DNA of 64,000 bases from contig CABZCX010000004.1 in the NCBI GenBank assembly GCA_902524345.1, positions 1 to 64,000 of the forward strand, in the 5' to 3' direction. Below the pieces are notes generated by a model that was given only the letters and a program-made list of their open reading frames with translations, made no database searches and had not been told where the DNA came from. Shown one piece after another: positions 27,840-37,746 of the stretch; position 1 is the stretch's first letter, and the number at the start of each line of letters is the position of its first letter. The DNA is from an uncultured Pelagibacteraceae bacterium (GTDB lineage Bacteria; Pseudomonadota; Alphaproteobacteria; Pelagibacterales; Pelagibacteraceae). The position numbers and the translations under genes are program-made.

Positions 27840-27916
27840 GCGCCCTTAGCTCAGCTGGATAGAGCATCGGTTTTCTAAACCGAGGGTCGTAGGTTCGAAT
27901 CCTTCAGGGCGCGCCA
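27840..27916 (+). tRNA. tRNA-Arg (anticodon TCT)
   Basis: A complete 77-base cloverleaf. The acceptor stem is GCGCCCT paired with AGGGCGC, the D-arm is GCTC/GAGC, and the anticodon stem TCGGT/ACCGA encloses the loop TTTCTAA, so the anticodon is TCT (arginine, AGA/AGG codons). The T-loop is TTCGAAT, the discriminator is G and the CCA end is encoded. AGA is by far the main arginine codon in this AT-rich window, so this is a key tRNA. Confidence 0.96.
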
Positions 27917-28035
27917 ATATTCACATTTTTTTTTATATTTTTTCTTAATAATTTGCTTGACTTAATTTTTTTAGAATAACTTTTCTCAAAAACTTTTTCT
28001 TGAAGAGCGTTTTTTTACGTGGTTAAATTAAGGAT

Positions 28036-28073
28036 ATTCAAAACAATGTTTTGAATTATTTGTTAACAAATAA
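28036..28073. promoter_or_regulatory. Two adjoining palindromes upstream of aapJ (candidate operators)
   Basis: The first has arms ATTCAAAACA and TGTTTTGAAT around a single central base (28036-28056). The second is the uninterrupted 18-base palindrome TTATTTGTTAACAAATAA (28056-28073). They share one base and end 21 bases before the aapJ start, whose ribosome-binding site AAGGAAG is at 28083-28089. Perfect dyads of this size side by side suggest a dimeric regulator site or a leader structure. I do not recognise the regulator. A consensus-like TTGACT at 27957 has no well-spaced -10. Confidence 0.5.
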
Positions 28074-28094
28074 ATAATAACAGAAGGAAGAATA

Positions 28095-29135
28095 ATGTTT
28101 AAATACTTAAAACAATTAACTTCTTTAGTTGCTATGGTAGCTGTGTTGTTTACTTTTACAACAGAGTCTATGGCTGCTAAAAAATCTAAAACACTTAAAA
28201 ACACTCAAAAAAAGGGTTTTGTAAGATGTGGAGTATCTCAAGGTCTTCCAGGATTTTCTAACGCTGATGCGGCAGGAAATTGGACTGGTGTTGACGTTGA
28301 TGTATGTAGAGCGGTAGCTGCTGCAGTATTAGGTGATGCAAATAAAGTTAAGTTTACACCACTAAGTGCTAAAGAAAGATTTACAGCTCTTACATCTGGT
28401 GAGATTGATATCTTATCAAGAAACACAACTTGGACTCTTTCTAGAGATGCTGATATCGGACTTACTTTCGTAGGTGTAAACTTTTACGATGGTCAAGGTT
28501 TCATGGTAAGAAAAAGTTCAGGTATTACTTCAACAGGCCAATTCAAAGATGGTATCTCAGCTTGTACAAACATTGGTACAACAACTGAGTTAAATATGAG
28601 AGATTTCTTTAATTCAAAAGGGATCAAGTATGAGCCAGTAGCATTTGAAAAAGCTGATGAAGTCGTAGCTGCTTACGATGCAGGTAGATGTGATACTTAC
28701 ACTACTGATAAATCTGGTTTAGCTGCTCAAAGAACAAAAATGAAGAACCCTGATGAACACATTGTTTTACCAGAAACTATTTCTAAAGAACCTTTAGGAC
28801 CAGTTGTAAGACAAGGTGACTCAGTTTGGGAAGATATCGTAAGATGGTCTTTGAACACAATGATCGAAGCTGAAGAATATGGAATTACTTCAGCAAATGC
28901 AGACATGATGAAAACTTCTGATAATCCAGCAATCAAAAGATTAGTTGGAGCTGAAGGTGAATTAGGTGCTGCTTTTGGTCTAGACAATGACTGGAGCTTA
29001 AGAATTATCAAGCAAGTTGGTAATTACGGTGAAAGCTATAAGAGAAATATTGCTGACACTGGTATTTTACCAGACAGAGGTCCAAATCAATTATGGACAA
29101 AGGGCGGAATACTTTACGTTCCACCTGCAAGATAA
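28095..29135 (+). CDS. aapJ: General L-amino acid ABC transporter, periplasmic binding protein AapJ
   Basis: Periplasmic receptor of a broad-specificity L-amino acid importer. The 346-residue protein has a signal peptide (hydrophobic core about 9-22, cleavage near SMA-A at 27/28) and a solute-binding family 3 fold. The AapJ-type segments RCGVSQGLPGFS, VDVDVCRAVAAAVLGD, LTSGEIDILSRNTTWTLSRD and LPDRGPNQLWTKGG are visible. It has a strong ribosome-binding site, a long structured upstream region, and a terminator hairpin right after its stop, all consistent with much higher expression than the permease genes. The next genes complete the transporter. Confidence 0.95.
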   Translation: MFKYLKQLTSLVAMVAVLFTFTTESMAAKKSKTLKNTQKKGFVRCGVSQGLPGFSNADAAGNWTGVDVDVCRAVAAAVLGDANKVKFTPLSAKERFTALTSGEIDILSRNTTWTLSRDADIGLTFVGVNFYDGQGFMVRKSSGITSTGQFKDGISACTNIGTTTELNMRDFFNSKGIKYEPVAFEKADEVVAAYDAGRCDTYTTDKSGLAAQRTKMKNPDEHIVLPETISKEPLGPVVRQGDSVWEDIVRWSLNTMIEAEEYGITSANADMMKTSDNPAIKRLVGAEGELGAAFGLDNDWSLRIIKQVGNYGESYKRNIADTGILPDRGPNQLWTKGGILYVPPAR

Positions 29136-29153
29136 TTTCAGTTTAAAATACTT

Positions 29154-29183
29154 AAAAAGGGCTAGATTTTTCTAGCCCTTTTT
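29154..29183 (+). terminator. Attenuating terminator between aapJ and aapQ
   Basis: The arms AAAAAGGGCTAGA and TCTAGCCCTTTTT pair perfectly over 13 bases around a TTTT loop, and the T-run continues for two bases. The shape is that of a rho-independent terminator inside an operon. It would end or stabilise most aapJ transcripts, letting only some reach the permease genes. A similar hairpin follows pstS. Confidence 0.85.
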
Positions 29184-29209
29184 TTATAAATTCATATATT
29201 ATCACATTT

Positions 29210-30361
29210 GTGAATCTGAAACTTAAAGACATTGTTCCCCAATTAATCACAGTCATAGCTGTGGTCTTGATTTTTGGTTTTTTTACTTACAACGCTCAAA
29301 TCAATATGGAAAATAGAGGTATTGATTTTGGATATGGTTTCTTATCACAAGAGTCATCTTTTGATGTTCAATTTTCTTTGATTGAATATGATGGATCTCA
29401 CTCTTATTTCAGAGCTTATTTAGTTGGGTTATTAAATACAATACTTGTCTCAGTTATAGGTATAATTATTGCTACAATTTTAGGTGTAATAGTTGGTGTC
29501 GCGAGATTATCTCCTAACTATTTAATTAATAAATTTGCAGCATTTTATGTAGAATTTTTTAGAAATATTCCATTACTACTTCAAATCTTCTTTTGGTATT
29601 TTGCTGCTCTCAGAGCGTTACCACTTCCACAAGATGCAGAGGCAATATTTGGAGTTTTTTTCTTAACTATTAAAGGATTATATGTTCCTGCTTTCATTTG
29701 GCAAAATTTTAGTATTTTCTTTTATTCGCTTGTTGCAGCAGTAATAGCTATTATTGTAATACGAATTCACGCCAAAAAAGTTCAAGAAAATCAAGGTAAA
29801 CAAATTCCAGTTTTTTTTATTTCATTAGGATTGATCTTTATTCTTCCTCTACTAAGTTTTTTGATAGGTGGAGTAAAACTTTCATTTGAAGTTCCTGTTC
29901 TTAAACAATTAGCAACAACATCTTTCATATATGAAGGAGGAGTAAGTTTACCACCAGAATTAATTGCTTTAACATTATCCTTGTCTTTATATACAGCGAC
30001 ATTCATTGCAGAATGTGTCAGAGCTGGAATTCAAGGAGTTGGAAAAGGTCAAAAAGAGGCAGCAGCATCAATAGGTCTAACACCCAATCAGGTGCTTAAA
30101 TTAGTGATTATGCCACAAGCTTTAAGAATAATCATTCCACCAACAACTAATCAATACCTTAATTTAACAAAAAATTCTTCTCTTGCAGCAGCAATAGCTT
30201 ATCCAGATTTAGTCTTAGTTTTTGCTGGAACTGCACTAATGCAAACTGGTAAAGCCATCGAAATAGTCTCTATAACAATGTTTACTTATTTAACTCTAAG
30301 TATATCGATTTCAATTTTAATGAATTGGTACAATAAAAGAATAGCAATACAGGAAAAATAA
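29210..30361 (+). CDS. aapQ: General L-amino acid ABC transporter permease AapQ
   Basis: One of two inner-membrane subunits of the Aap importer. The 383-residue protein has about eight hydrophobic helices, including an extra N-terminal part typical of AapQ. The binding-protein-dependent permease signature is KEAAASIGLTPNQVLKLVIMPQALRIIIPP (EAA loop, in segments) near residue 282. The conserved VEFFRNIPLLLQIFFWYF region is also present. The start is GTG at 29210, 27 bases past the attenuator hairpin. It overlaps aapM by 1 base. Confidence 0.93.
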   Translation: MNLKLKDIVPQLITVIAVVLIFGFFTYNAQINMENRGIDFGYGFLSQESSFDVQFSLIEYDGSHSYFRAYLVGLLNTILVSVIGIIIATILGVIVGVARLSPNYLINKFAAFYVEFFRNIPLLLQIFFWYFAALRALPLPQDAEAIFGVFFLTIKGLYVPAFIWQNFSIFFYSLVAAVIAIIVIRIHAKKVQENQGKQIPVFFISLGLIFILPLLSFLIGGVKLSFEVPVLKQLATTSFIYEGGVSLPPELIALTLSLSLYTATFIAECVRAGIQGVGKGQKEAAASIGLTPNQVLKLVIMPQALRIIIPPTTNQYLNLTKNSSLAAAIAYPDLVLVFAGTALMQTGKAIEIVSITMFTYLTLSISISILMNWYNKRIAIQEK

Positions 30362-31803
30362 TGTCTAAAATAAATATCTTAAAACCTGATAGAGCAAATT
30401 TAAATACCTTTTTGTACCTAGGTTCTTTTTTATTTTTGATAAGCTTCTTGGACGTTTTTTTTAATTCTTTTTTTAATTTAAATTTAACAGGTTTTTTACC
30501 TAATTTTTTAAGCTTCGTATTACCCTTAGTATTAGGTTTTATAGGTCTATATTTTATTAGAATTGAATATAGCGGTATTAAAAAATTAGATTTATTAAAT
30601 AAACATATAAACACCAATAATTTTAATGCTGTACTCTCGTTATTAATAATATTTGTAATTATAAAATCTATTCCCCCGATACTTAGTTGGTTTGTTGTAG
30701 ATGCTAGTTTTGCAGGTGATTCAAAAGATGTTTGCACAGGAACTGGTGCCTGTTGGACTTATATAAAAGTCTGGATGAGAAGATTTATGTATGGAATGTA
30801 TCCAAATGCAGAACAGTGGAGAATAAATTTATCATTTATTTCTTTAGTATTACTCGGTTCGGTTGGTTATTTTGCTACCGATAAATTTAAGAAATATTTA
30901 ACACTTTATTATGTAGTGATTTATCCTTTGATTGCTTTCCTATTTATCTTTTTCTTTATCTCAGGTGGTCCTGTCTTTTTTGATTTTTCATATGGAATAA
31001 TAGCTGCAATATTATCAATTATTATTGGTTTTTTTATTCCAGGAAGATTTAAGTTCTATTATTTTTTAATAGTTCCTTTAGCACTTTATATTATTTTAAA
31101 ATATTTTCTTTTTTTCGAGGAATATATCGAATTAGGTAAATTGGATGGTCTTAATTGGGTTGAAACTGGCGCGTGGGGTGGTTTATCGCTGACATTTATT
31201 ATTTCTTTTTTCTGTTTAATTTTCTGTTTCCCGATTGGCATGGCTTTTGCTCTTGGTAGAAGATCAGGTTTTCCATTGATTAGATATATTTCAGTTGGTT
31301 TTATAGAATTTTGGAGAGGTGTTCCGTTAATTACAGTTTTATTTATGTCAGCTGTTATGTTTCCGATGTTTTTACCAGAAGACTTTTTTATTGATAAATT
31401 AGTAAGAGCAATTATTGCTATTTCTCTGTTTGAAGCAGCATATGTTGCTGAAGTTATTCGTGGTGGATTGCAGGCTTTACCAAGAGGACAATACGAAGCA
31501 GCTAAATCCTTAGGTATGGGTTACTGGAAAATGCATATTTTTGTAATTTTACCTCAAGCCTTAAAATTGGTCATACCTGGAATTGCTAATACATTCTTAG
31601 CATTAGTTAAAGATACTCCATTAATATTTGTAGTTGGTCTTTTAGAAATTGTTGGAATGTTGAATTTAGCTAAAACAAATCCAGAATGGTTAGGTTTTGC
31701 TATGGAAGGATACGTGTTTGCAGCAATAATTTTCTGGATTATTTGTTATGCAATGAGTAAATATAGTTATAATCTCGAACAAAAATATAAAACTGATAGA
31801 TAA
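30361..31803 (+). CDS. aapM: General L-amino acid ABC transporter permease AapM
   Basis: Second inner-membrane subunit of the Aap importer. The 480-residue product is longer than AapM of rhizobia (about 380-400), the extra length being several additional hydrophobic segments in the first 240 residues. The C-terminal half has the permease core with [17 protein letters not shown] and the EAA loop [25 protein letters not shown] (in segments). It overlaps aapQ by 1 base and is followed after 5 bases by the ATPase gene. Confidence 0.92.
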   Translation: MSKINILKPDRANLNTFLYLGSFLFLISFLDVFFNSFFNLNLTGFLPNFLSFVLPLVLGFIGLYFIRIEYSGIKKLDLLNKHINTNNFNAVLSLLIIFVIIKSIPPILSWFVVDASFAGDSKDVCTGTGACWTYIKVWMRRFMYGMYPNAEQWRINLSFISLVLLGSVGYFATDKFKKYLTLYYVVIYPLIAFLFIFFFISGGPVFFDFSYGIIAAILSIIIGFFIPGRFKFYYFLIVPLALYIILKYFLFFEEYIELGKLDGLNWVETGAWGGLSLTFIISFFCLIFCFPIGMAFALGRRSGFPLIRYISVGFIEFWRGVPLITVLFMSAVMFPMFLPEDFFIDKLVRAIIAISLFEAAYVAEVIRGGLQALPRGQYEAAKSLGMGYWKMHIFVILPQALKLVIPGIANTFLALVKDTPLIFVVGLLEIVGMLNLAKTNPEWLGFAMEGYVFAAIIFWIICYAMSKYSYNLEQKYKTDR

Positions 31804-31808
31804 AATTT

Positions 31809-32543
31809 ATGTCTGAAAATATTATCCAAATAAACAATATGAACAAGTGGTTTGGAGATTTCCAAGTATTAAAATCAATAAATTTAGAAGTGAAGCCAAA
31901 ACAAAAAATTGTAGTTTGTGGCCCCTCAGGATCAGGTAAATCAACTTTAATTAGATGTATTAATCGATTAGAGGAACATCAAGAGGGCAATATAGTTGTT
32001 GATGGAACAGAGTTGACAGAAGATACAAAAAATATTGAACAAATAAGAGCAGAAGTCGGAATGGTTTTTCAACAATTCAATTTATTTCCACATTTATCAA
32101 TTTTAGATAACTGCACACTTGCACCGATTTGGGTAAAGAAAATGCCAAAAAAAGAGGCTGAAGAATTAGCTTTAAAACATCTAGAAAGAGTTCAAATTTT
32201 AGATCAGGCACAAAAATATCCTGGGCAATTATCCGGCGGTCAACAACAAAGAGCTGCCATTGCTAGAGCTCTTTGTATGGAGCCTAAAATAATGCTTTTT
32301 GATGAACCAACTTCAGCTTTAGATCCTGAAATGATTAAAGAAGTATTAGATGTTATGGTTAATTTAGCAAAACAAGGTATGACAATGATAGTTGTTACGC
32401 ATGAAATGGGTTTTGCAAAAGAAGTGGCTGATCAAATGATATTTATGGACGAAGGTATGATAGTTGAAAAGGCAGATACCAAAGAGTTTTTTGCCAATCC
32501 AAAGAGTGATAGAACAAAACTTTTCTTAAGCCAGATACTATAG
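31809..32543 (+). CDS. aapP: General L-amino acid ABC transporter ATPase AapP
   Basis: Cytoplasmic ATPase that powers the Aap importer. The 244-residue protein has Walker [11 protein letters not shown]-loop [16 protein letters not shown] signature LSGGQQQR, Walker [13 protein letters not shown] and the switch histidine in VVTHEMGFA. Length and motifs are normal for the polar amino acid family. It is the last gene of aapJQMP; no strong terminator follows it before the regulator gene 164 bases on. Confidence 0.96.
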   Translation: MSENIIQINNMNKWFGDFQVLKSINLEVKPKQKIVVCGPSGSGKSTLIRCINRLEEHQEGNIVVDGTELTEDTKNIEQIRAEVGMVFQQFNLFPHLSILDNCTLAPIWVKKMPKKEAEELALKHLERVQILDQAQKYPGQLSGGQQQRAAIARALCMEPKIMLFDEPTSALDPEMIKEVLDVMVNLAKQGMTMIVVTHEMGFAKEVADQMIFMDEGMIVEKADTKEFFANPKSDRTKLFLSQIL

Positions 32544-32707
32544 AACGTTACTTTTGCAAGAAATATTTCTCTATTTCAGGCTGAAGTAATGCTTGACAGA
32601 TATTTAAAATCCACTGTTTTTCAGCTAAATAAAAAAAAAATATTGGTTGCAGTAGGTTCTAAAAACTAGTTGAATTATGTTTTATAAAAATATTAAGAGG
32701 GGTCTTA

Positions 32708-33076
32708 ATGGAAGATAATTTTAATAAACATTTGGGCAATAAGCTTAAATTAAGAAGATTGGCTCTAGGTTTAACTCAAACAAAAGTGGCAAAAGCAATT
32801 AACGTTACATTTCAACAAATTCAAAAATACGAAAAAGGGACAAATGGTGTAAGTTCAATAAGATTACTACAACTTTCCAACTATTTGAAAGTACCAATTA
32901 ATTACTTTTTTGAAGATTTTTCAGAATATCTATTAAATTTAGAAAAATCTCAACAGGGACATATGAATGTTAACTATAATTTTTTAGTTAAACTTTACTC
33001 AGAGTTAAATGCAGACCAAAAACTAAAGTTTAATAAATCATTACAGGTTTCAAATAATATTTCTAAAGTAGTGTAA
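32708..33076 (+). CDS. Xre-family helix-turn-helix regulator
   Basis: A 122-residue DNA-binding protein. Residues about 10-66 form a Cro/CI-type helix-turn-helix (LGNKLKLRRLALGLTQTKVAKAI, NVTFQQIQKYEKGTNGVSS, LLQLSNYLKVPINYFFED in segments). The rest is a short helical tail with no recognisable ligand domain. It has a strong ribosome-binding site (AGAGGGG just upstream of the ATG). The 164 bases before it contain a consensus -35 (TTGACA, 32593) but no matching -10. Proteins of this type occur widely in Alphaproteobacteria, but its target is unknown. Its stop is 4 bases from the convergent tRNA-Asn. Confidence 0.85.
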   Translation: MEDNFNKHLGNKLKLRRLALGLTQTKVAKAINVTFQQIQKYEKGTNGVSSIRLLQLSNYLKVPINYFFEDFSEYLLNLEKSQQGHMNVNYNFLVKLYSELNADQKLKFNKSLQVSNNISKVV

Positions 33077-33080
33077 TTTT

Positions 33081-33156
33081 TGGCTCCTCGGGCAGGACTC
33101 GAACCTGCGACCAATTGATTAACAGTCAACTGCTCTACCAACTGAGCTACCGAGGA
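33081..33156 (-). tRNA. tRNA-Asn (anticodon GTT)
   Basis: A complete 76-base cloverleaf on the minus strand beginning TCCTCGG and ending CCGAGGA-G-CCA, with CCA encoded. The anticodon loop reads CTGTTAA, giving GTT (asparagine). It lies 49 bases downstream of tRNA-Cys on the same strand and probably shares its transcript. Confidence 0.96.
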
Positions 33157-33205
33157 ATGTAAATTGTCAACTTACTTTCTTTTTTAACTAAAACAAGATT
33201 TTTTT

Positions 33206-33279
33206 TGGAGGCAACGCCCGGAATCGAACCGGGATACAAGGATTTGCAATCCTCTGCGTAACCATTCCGCCACGTTGCC
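33206..33279 (-). tRNA. tRNA-Cys (anticodon GCA)
   Basis: A 74-base cloverleaf on the minus strand, from GGCAACG to CGTTGCC-T-CCA with CCA encoded. The anticodon stem-loop reads AGGAT TTGCAAA TCCT in outline, giving GCA (cysteine). The discriminator base is U, as is usual for tRNA-Cys. It is followed by tRNA-Asn. Confidence 0.95.
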
Positions 33280-33360
33280 GTATGTTTTAGAAGATAGCTA
33301 CAAGGAGTTTTATATTAAATATTTGCAATTAGTCTATCAAATAACGTTCCAATTTGATTA

Positions 33361-33388
33361 TTGTTAATTTAGATTATTAAATTATAAA
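33361..33388 (+). promoter_or_regulatory. Candidate promoter of valS-ilvD-manC
   Basis: TTGTTA, 16 bases, TATAAA gives an acceptable sigma-70 promoter. The -10 ends 12 bases before the valS ATG, predicting a leader of only about five bases. The rest of the 121-base gap after tRNA-Cys shows nothing else I can support. Confidence 0.45.
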
Positions 33389-33400
33389 CTAATTACACCC

Positions 33401-36028
33401 ATGATAAGCGATAAATATATACATTCAAAAGTTGAAGATCGGATTTATGCTTATTGGGAAAAAAATAAATTATTTAAACCTAAAAAAAATTCCAAGAAGT
33501 ATTCAATTGTAATTCCACCCCCTAATGTAACTGGAAGTTTACATATGGGGCATGCTTTGAATAATTCAATTCAAGACTTTTTAATACGATATTATCGTAT
33601 GAATAATTATGAAACTTTATGGCAACCAGGAACAGACCATGCAGGTATAGCTACTCAAGCGCTTGTTGAAAAAAAATTAGAAAAAGAGAGTCTTACTAAA
33701 GCCACTCTTGGAAGAGAAAAATTTATTGAAAAAGTATGGGAATGGAAAAATGAGTATGGCGATATAATAATTAACCAATTAAAAAAACTAGGTTGTTCAT
33801 GTGACTGGTCAAGAAATGCTTTTACGATGGATAAAAATCTATCTAAATCTGTCTTAAAAGTTTTCGTAGAATTACATAAAAAAAAATTAATTTATAAAGC
33901 AGAAAAACTAGTGAATTGGGACACTGTATTAAAAACTGCTATTTCAGATTTAGAAGTTGACCAAAGGGAGATGAATTCAAAAATTTATTACATCAGATAT
34001 CCGATAGAAAATTCATCTGAATTTATAACTATTGCGACAACAAGACCGGAAACTATGCTTGGAGATACTGCAATAGCGGTTAATCCAAAGGATAAAAGAT
34101 ACAAAAAATTTGTCGGCAAAATAGTAACAATACCAATTGTAGGTAGAAAAATAAAAATAATCAAAGATAATTATGCAGATCCCGATCAAGGAACTGGAGC
34201 TTTAAAGATTACTCCAGCACACGACTTTAATGATTATGAAGTAGGTCAAAGAAATAAACTTGATATAATAAATATTTTTACTGAAGAGGGTAAAATTAAT
34301 AATAATGCTCCGTCAGATTATGTTGGTTTAGATAGATTTGATGCTCGAAAAAAAATAATTAATGAGCTTAAAGAAAAAGATTTTTTTGTAAAAGAAAAAG
34401 ATATTAAAAACAAAGTTCCATATGGGGATAGATCAAATTCTATAATAGAACCTCTTTTAACAGAGCAGTGGTTTGTTGATGCAAAAAAATTAGCTATCAA
34501 AGCAAAAAAAATTGTTAAAACAAAAAAAACAAATTTCTTTCCTAGCAATTGGTCTAAAACTTATTTTCAATGGATGAATAATATAGAACCATGGTGTATT
34601 TCTCGACAGCTCTGGTGGGGACATCAAATACCGGCGTGGTATGGACCTGATAAAAAAATTTTTGTAGCTATAAATGAGGAAGAAGCAAAAAAGTTAGCAA
34701 AAAAACATTATAAAAAAGATGTTGAATTAATTAGAGATCCTGATGTTTTAGATACATGGTTTTCTTCAGGTTTATGGCCTTTTGCAACTTTAGGATGGCC
34801 AGATGAAAAAGAGTTTGTTAAAAAATTTTATCCAACCACTGTTTTAGTTACTGGTTTTGACATTATTTTTTTCTGGGTAGCTAGAATGATTATGTTCGGC
34901 ATGGAATTTTTAAACAAAGAACCTTTTAAAGATATCTATGTTCATGCTTTAGTTAGAGATGAGAAAGGACAAAAAATGTCTAAATCAAAAGGCAATGTTA
35001 TTGATCCTTTAGATATAATTGAAAAATATAGTGCAGATGCTTTAAGATTTACTTTACTATCAATGGCTTCCCCAGGAACTGATGTAAAACTTTCAGAAGA
35101 TAGAGTTAAAGGATACAGAAATTTTTTAAATAAATTATGGAATGCAAATAATTTTTTAATTACAAATAAATGCGATTTCAATAAAACAGATAAAACTCCA
35201 AAAACAACACTGAATATCAATAAATGGGTATATTCTGAATTAATAGAAGTTAAAAATAAAATTCAAAAAAACATTGAGGATTACCGTTTTGATGAAGCTG
35301 CAAAAAATGCATATCAATTTGCATGGCATTCATATTGTGATTGGTATATTGAGCTTTCAAAAACAATTCTTTATTCAGAGGATAAAAAAGCTCAAAAAGA
35401 GGTAAAAGAGGTATCCGCTTATGTTTTTAAACAAATATTAGTAATGCTACATCCTTTCATACCATTCGTAACTGAAGAAATATGGCTCAAAAATAAATTT
35501 GATAAATCAAATAAGAATTTTCTGATGTATAAGAATTGGCCATCTGCAAAAATTAAAAAAGATCAGTCTCAAAAAGATGTTGAAAAAATCATAGATATTA
35601 TTTCTGAATTAAGGTCTTTTAAAAACGAGCTTAATGTTAGTCCTGGCTCCTTTGTCGATATATCAATAAACAAAATAGCAAAAAAAAATAAGTCGTTAAT
35701 GAATAATAATGAGACAATTTTGAAAAAACTTGGGCGTATAAACAATTTTTTTGATAAAGATCAAAATAAACCATCTGCAACAATGGTTATTTCAGGTGAT
35801 ATTTTTAAGATTTATTTTGATGAAAACGTTGACTTAAATTTAATTAAAGAAAATTTATTAAAACGACAAAGAAAACATCAAGATGATTTAGACAAGATAT
35901 CGCAACGATTATCGAATAAAAGTTTTGTTGATAGAGCACCAAAAAATATTGTTGAACAAGAAAAAACTAACTATAGTAACTTGAAAGATGATATTAAAAA
36001 GATATCTTTAACAATTGAAAGTTTATAA
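33401..36028 (+). CDS. valS: Valyl-tRNA synthetase
   Basis: Charges tRNA-Val. The 875-residue class I synthetase has the HIGH motif in [17 protein letters not shown] (about 40-55), an editing domain ([17 protein letters not shown]), KMSKS as [14 protein letters not shown] near 525, an anticodon-binding domain, and the C-terminal coiled-coil arm characteristic of ValS ([15 protein letters not shown]). The stop shares one base with the ilvD start. Pairing with ilvD puts valine synthesis and valine charging on one transcript. Confidence 0.97.
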   Translation: MISDKYIHSKVEDRIYAYWEKNKLFKPKKNSKKYSIVIPPPNVTGSLHMGHALNNSIQDFLIRYYRMNNYETLWQPGTDHAGIATQALVEKKLEKESLTKATLGREKFIEKVWEWKNEYGDIIINQLKKLGCSCDWSRNAFTMDKNLSKSVLKVFVELHKKKLIYKAEKLVNWDTVLKTAISDLEVDQREMNSKIYYIRYPIENSSEFITIATTRPETMLGDTAIAVNPKDKRYKKFVGKIVTIPIVGRKIKIIKDNYADPDQGTGALKITPAHDFNDYEVGQRNKLDIINIFTEEGKINNNAPSDYVGLDRFDARKKIINELKEKDFFVKEKDIKNKVPYGDRSNSIIEPLLTEQWFVDAKKLAIKAKKIVKTKKTNFFPSNWSKTYFQWMNNIEPWCISRQLWWGHQIPAWYGPDKKIFVAINEEEAKKLAKKHYKKDVELIRDPDVLDTWFSSGLWPFATLGWPDEKEFVKKFYPTTVLVTGFDIIFFWVARMIMFGMEFLNKEPFKDIYVHALVRDEKGQKMSKSKGNVIDPLDIIEKYSADALRFTLLSMASPGTDVKLSEDRVKGYRNFLNKLWNANNFLITNKCDFNKTDKTPKTTLNINKWVYSELIEVKNKIQKNIEDYRFDEAAKNAYQFAWHSYCDWYIELSKTILYSEDKKAQKEVKEVSAYVFKQILVMLHPFIPFVTEEIWLKNKFDKSNKNFLMYKNWPSAKIKKDQSQKDVEKIIDIISELRSFKNELNVSPGSFVDISINKIAKKNKSLMNNNETILKKLGRINNFFDKDQNKPSATMVISGDIFKIYFDENVDLNLIKENLLKRQRKHQDDLDKISQRLSNKSFVDRAPKNIVEQEKTNYSNLKDDIKKISLTIESL

Positions 36029-37746
36029 TGCGGAAATTTAATAAGAAAAAACTACCAAGTAGACATACTTCTCTTGGCCCTGATAGAGCCCCGCACAGAT
36101 CATTTTATTATGCTATGGGTGAAACAGAAAAAGATGTTTCAAAACCTTTTATTGGTGTTGTTTCAACTTGGAATGAAGCTGCACCTTGCAACATAGCTCT
36201 AATGAGACAAGCTCAATCAGTTAAAAAGGGTGTAAGAGCCTCTGGTGGTACACCAAGGGAATTTTGTACAATTACAGTCACAGACGGAATAGCAATGGGT
36301 CACGAAGGAATGAAATCTTCCTTAATTTCAAGAGAAGTTATAGCAGATAGTGCTGAATTAACTGTTCGAGGCCATTGTTATGATGCATTAGTAGGTATTG
36401 CAGGTTGTGATAAATCTTTGCCAGGTTTAATGATGTCGATGGTTAGATTAAATGTACCAAGTGTATTTATTTATGGTGGTTCAATACTACCAGGAAAATA
36501 CAAAGGCAAAGATGTAACTGTAGTTGATGTTTTTGAAGCTGTTGGAAAACATTCTTCAGGACAAATGTCAGCAAAAGAGTTAAGAAAGTTAGAATTGGTT
36601 GCTTGCCCTACAGCTGGAGCTTGTGGAGGTCAATTTACAGCTAATACGATGGCGTGTGTATCAGAGGCAATTGGTTTAGCATTACCTTATTCTGCTGGAA
36701 CACCTGCGCCATATGAAGAAAGAGATAAGTATGCAAAAGCAAGTGGTCGTATGGTTATGGAATTATTAGCTAAAAGAATTAAACCTAGAGATATTGTAAC
36801 ACGAAAAGCATTAGAAAATGCTGCAACAATTGTAGCTGCAACTGGAGGTTCAACTAATGCTGCATTACATTTACCAGCTATTGCAAATGAAGCAGGAATA
36901 AAATTTGATTTAATGGATGTTGCAAAAATATTTAAAAAAACACCTTATCTTGCAGACTTAAAACCAGGTGGAAAATATGTTGCTAAAGATATGTGGTTAG
37001 CAGGTGGTGTGCCGATGCTTTTAAAAACTTTATTTGATGGTGGTTATATTCATGGTGATTGTATGACAGTTACAGGTAAAACAATGAAAGAAAATTTAAA
37101 GGGAATTAAATTTAATCCAAAACAAAAAGTGTTAAGAGCTTATAACAAACCCTTATCACCAGATGGTGGTGTAGTAGGTTTGAAAGGTAATTTAGCTCCA
37201 GAAGGTGGAATTGTTAAAATTGCAGGACTAAAAAAATTACAATTTACTGGAAGAGCAAGATGTTTTGACAATGAAGAAAGTGCAATGAAAGCAGTACAAA
37301 GTAGAAAATATAAAGATGGTGATGTAATTATTATTAGATACGAAGGTCCAGTAGGGGGACCAGGTATGAGAGAAATGCTCTCAACAACTGGTGCAATTTA
37401 TGGTCAAGGAAAAGGCGAGAAAGTTGCTTTAATTACTGATGGAAGATTTTCAGGAGCAACTAGAGGATTTTGTGTTGGTCACGTTGGACCAGAGGCTGCT
37501 TTAGGTGGACCAATTGCTCTTTTACGTAATGGCGATGTTATTGATATAGATGCTAAAAAAGGAACGATTAATGTTCGCTTAACTAAATCTCAATTAGCTT
37601 CAAGAAGAAGAAAATGGAAGGCTAGAAAATCTGATTTTGGTTCAGGAACTCTTTGGAAATATGCTCAAACAGTTGGACCAGCAAGTTTAGGAGCACCAAC
37701 ACATCCAGGTAAGAAAAAAGAAGTTAAGGAATATTCGAAAATTTGA
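36028..37746 (+). CDS. ilvD: Dihydroxy-acid dehydratase
   Basis: Iron-sulfur dehydratase in valine, isoleucine and pantothenate synthesis. The 572-residue protein shows the cluster cysteines in [19 protein letters not shown] and [17 protein letters not shown], plus [15 protein letters not shown] and [21 protein letters not shown] (in segments) of the C-terminal half. No accessory assembly gene is adjacent. It overlaps valS by 1 base and manC by 1 base (TGATG). Confidence 0.96.
   Translation: MRKFNKKKLPSRHTSLGPDRAPHRSFYYAMGETEKDVSKPFIGVVSTWNEAAPCNIALMRQAQSVKKGVRASGGTPREFCTITVTDGIAMGHEGMKSSLISREVIADSAELTVRGHCYDALVGIAGCDKSLPGLMMSMVRLNVPSVFIYGGSILPGKYKGKDVTVVDVFEAVGKHSSGQMSAKELRKLELVACPTAGACGGQFTANTMACVSEAIGLALPYSAGTPAPYEERDKYAKASGRMVMELLAKRIKPRDIVTRKALENAATIVAATGGSTNAALHLPAIANEAGIKFDLMDVAKIFKKTPYLADLKPGGKYVAKDMWLAGGVPMLLKTLFDGGYIHGDCMTVTGKTMKENLKGIKFNPKQKVLRAYNKPLSPDGGVVGLKGNLAPEGGIVKIAGLKKLQFTGRARCFDNEESAMKAVQSRKYKDGDVIIIRYEGPVGGPGMREMLSTTGAIYGQGKGEKVALITDGRFSGATRGFCVGHVGPEAALGGPIALLRNGDVIDIDAKKGTINVRLTKSQLASRRRKWKARKSDFGSGTLWKYAQTVGPASLGAPTHPGKKKEVKEYSKI

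Noticed and set aside
27957..27977. TTGACT and TAGAAT upstream of aapJ as a sigma-70 promoter
   Set aside because: Only 9 bases separate them; no -10 at 16-18 bases from the TTGACT.
30282..30737. 151-codon minus-strand frame
   Set aside because: Antisense to the aapQ/aapM junction; no homology signal, no ribosome-binding site, and it crosses two well-supported genes.
32593..32621. Consensus TTGACA upstream of the Xre gene as a promoter
   Set aside because: At 16-18 bases downstream the sequence is GTTTTT-like, not a -10.
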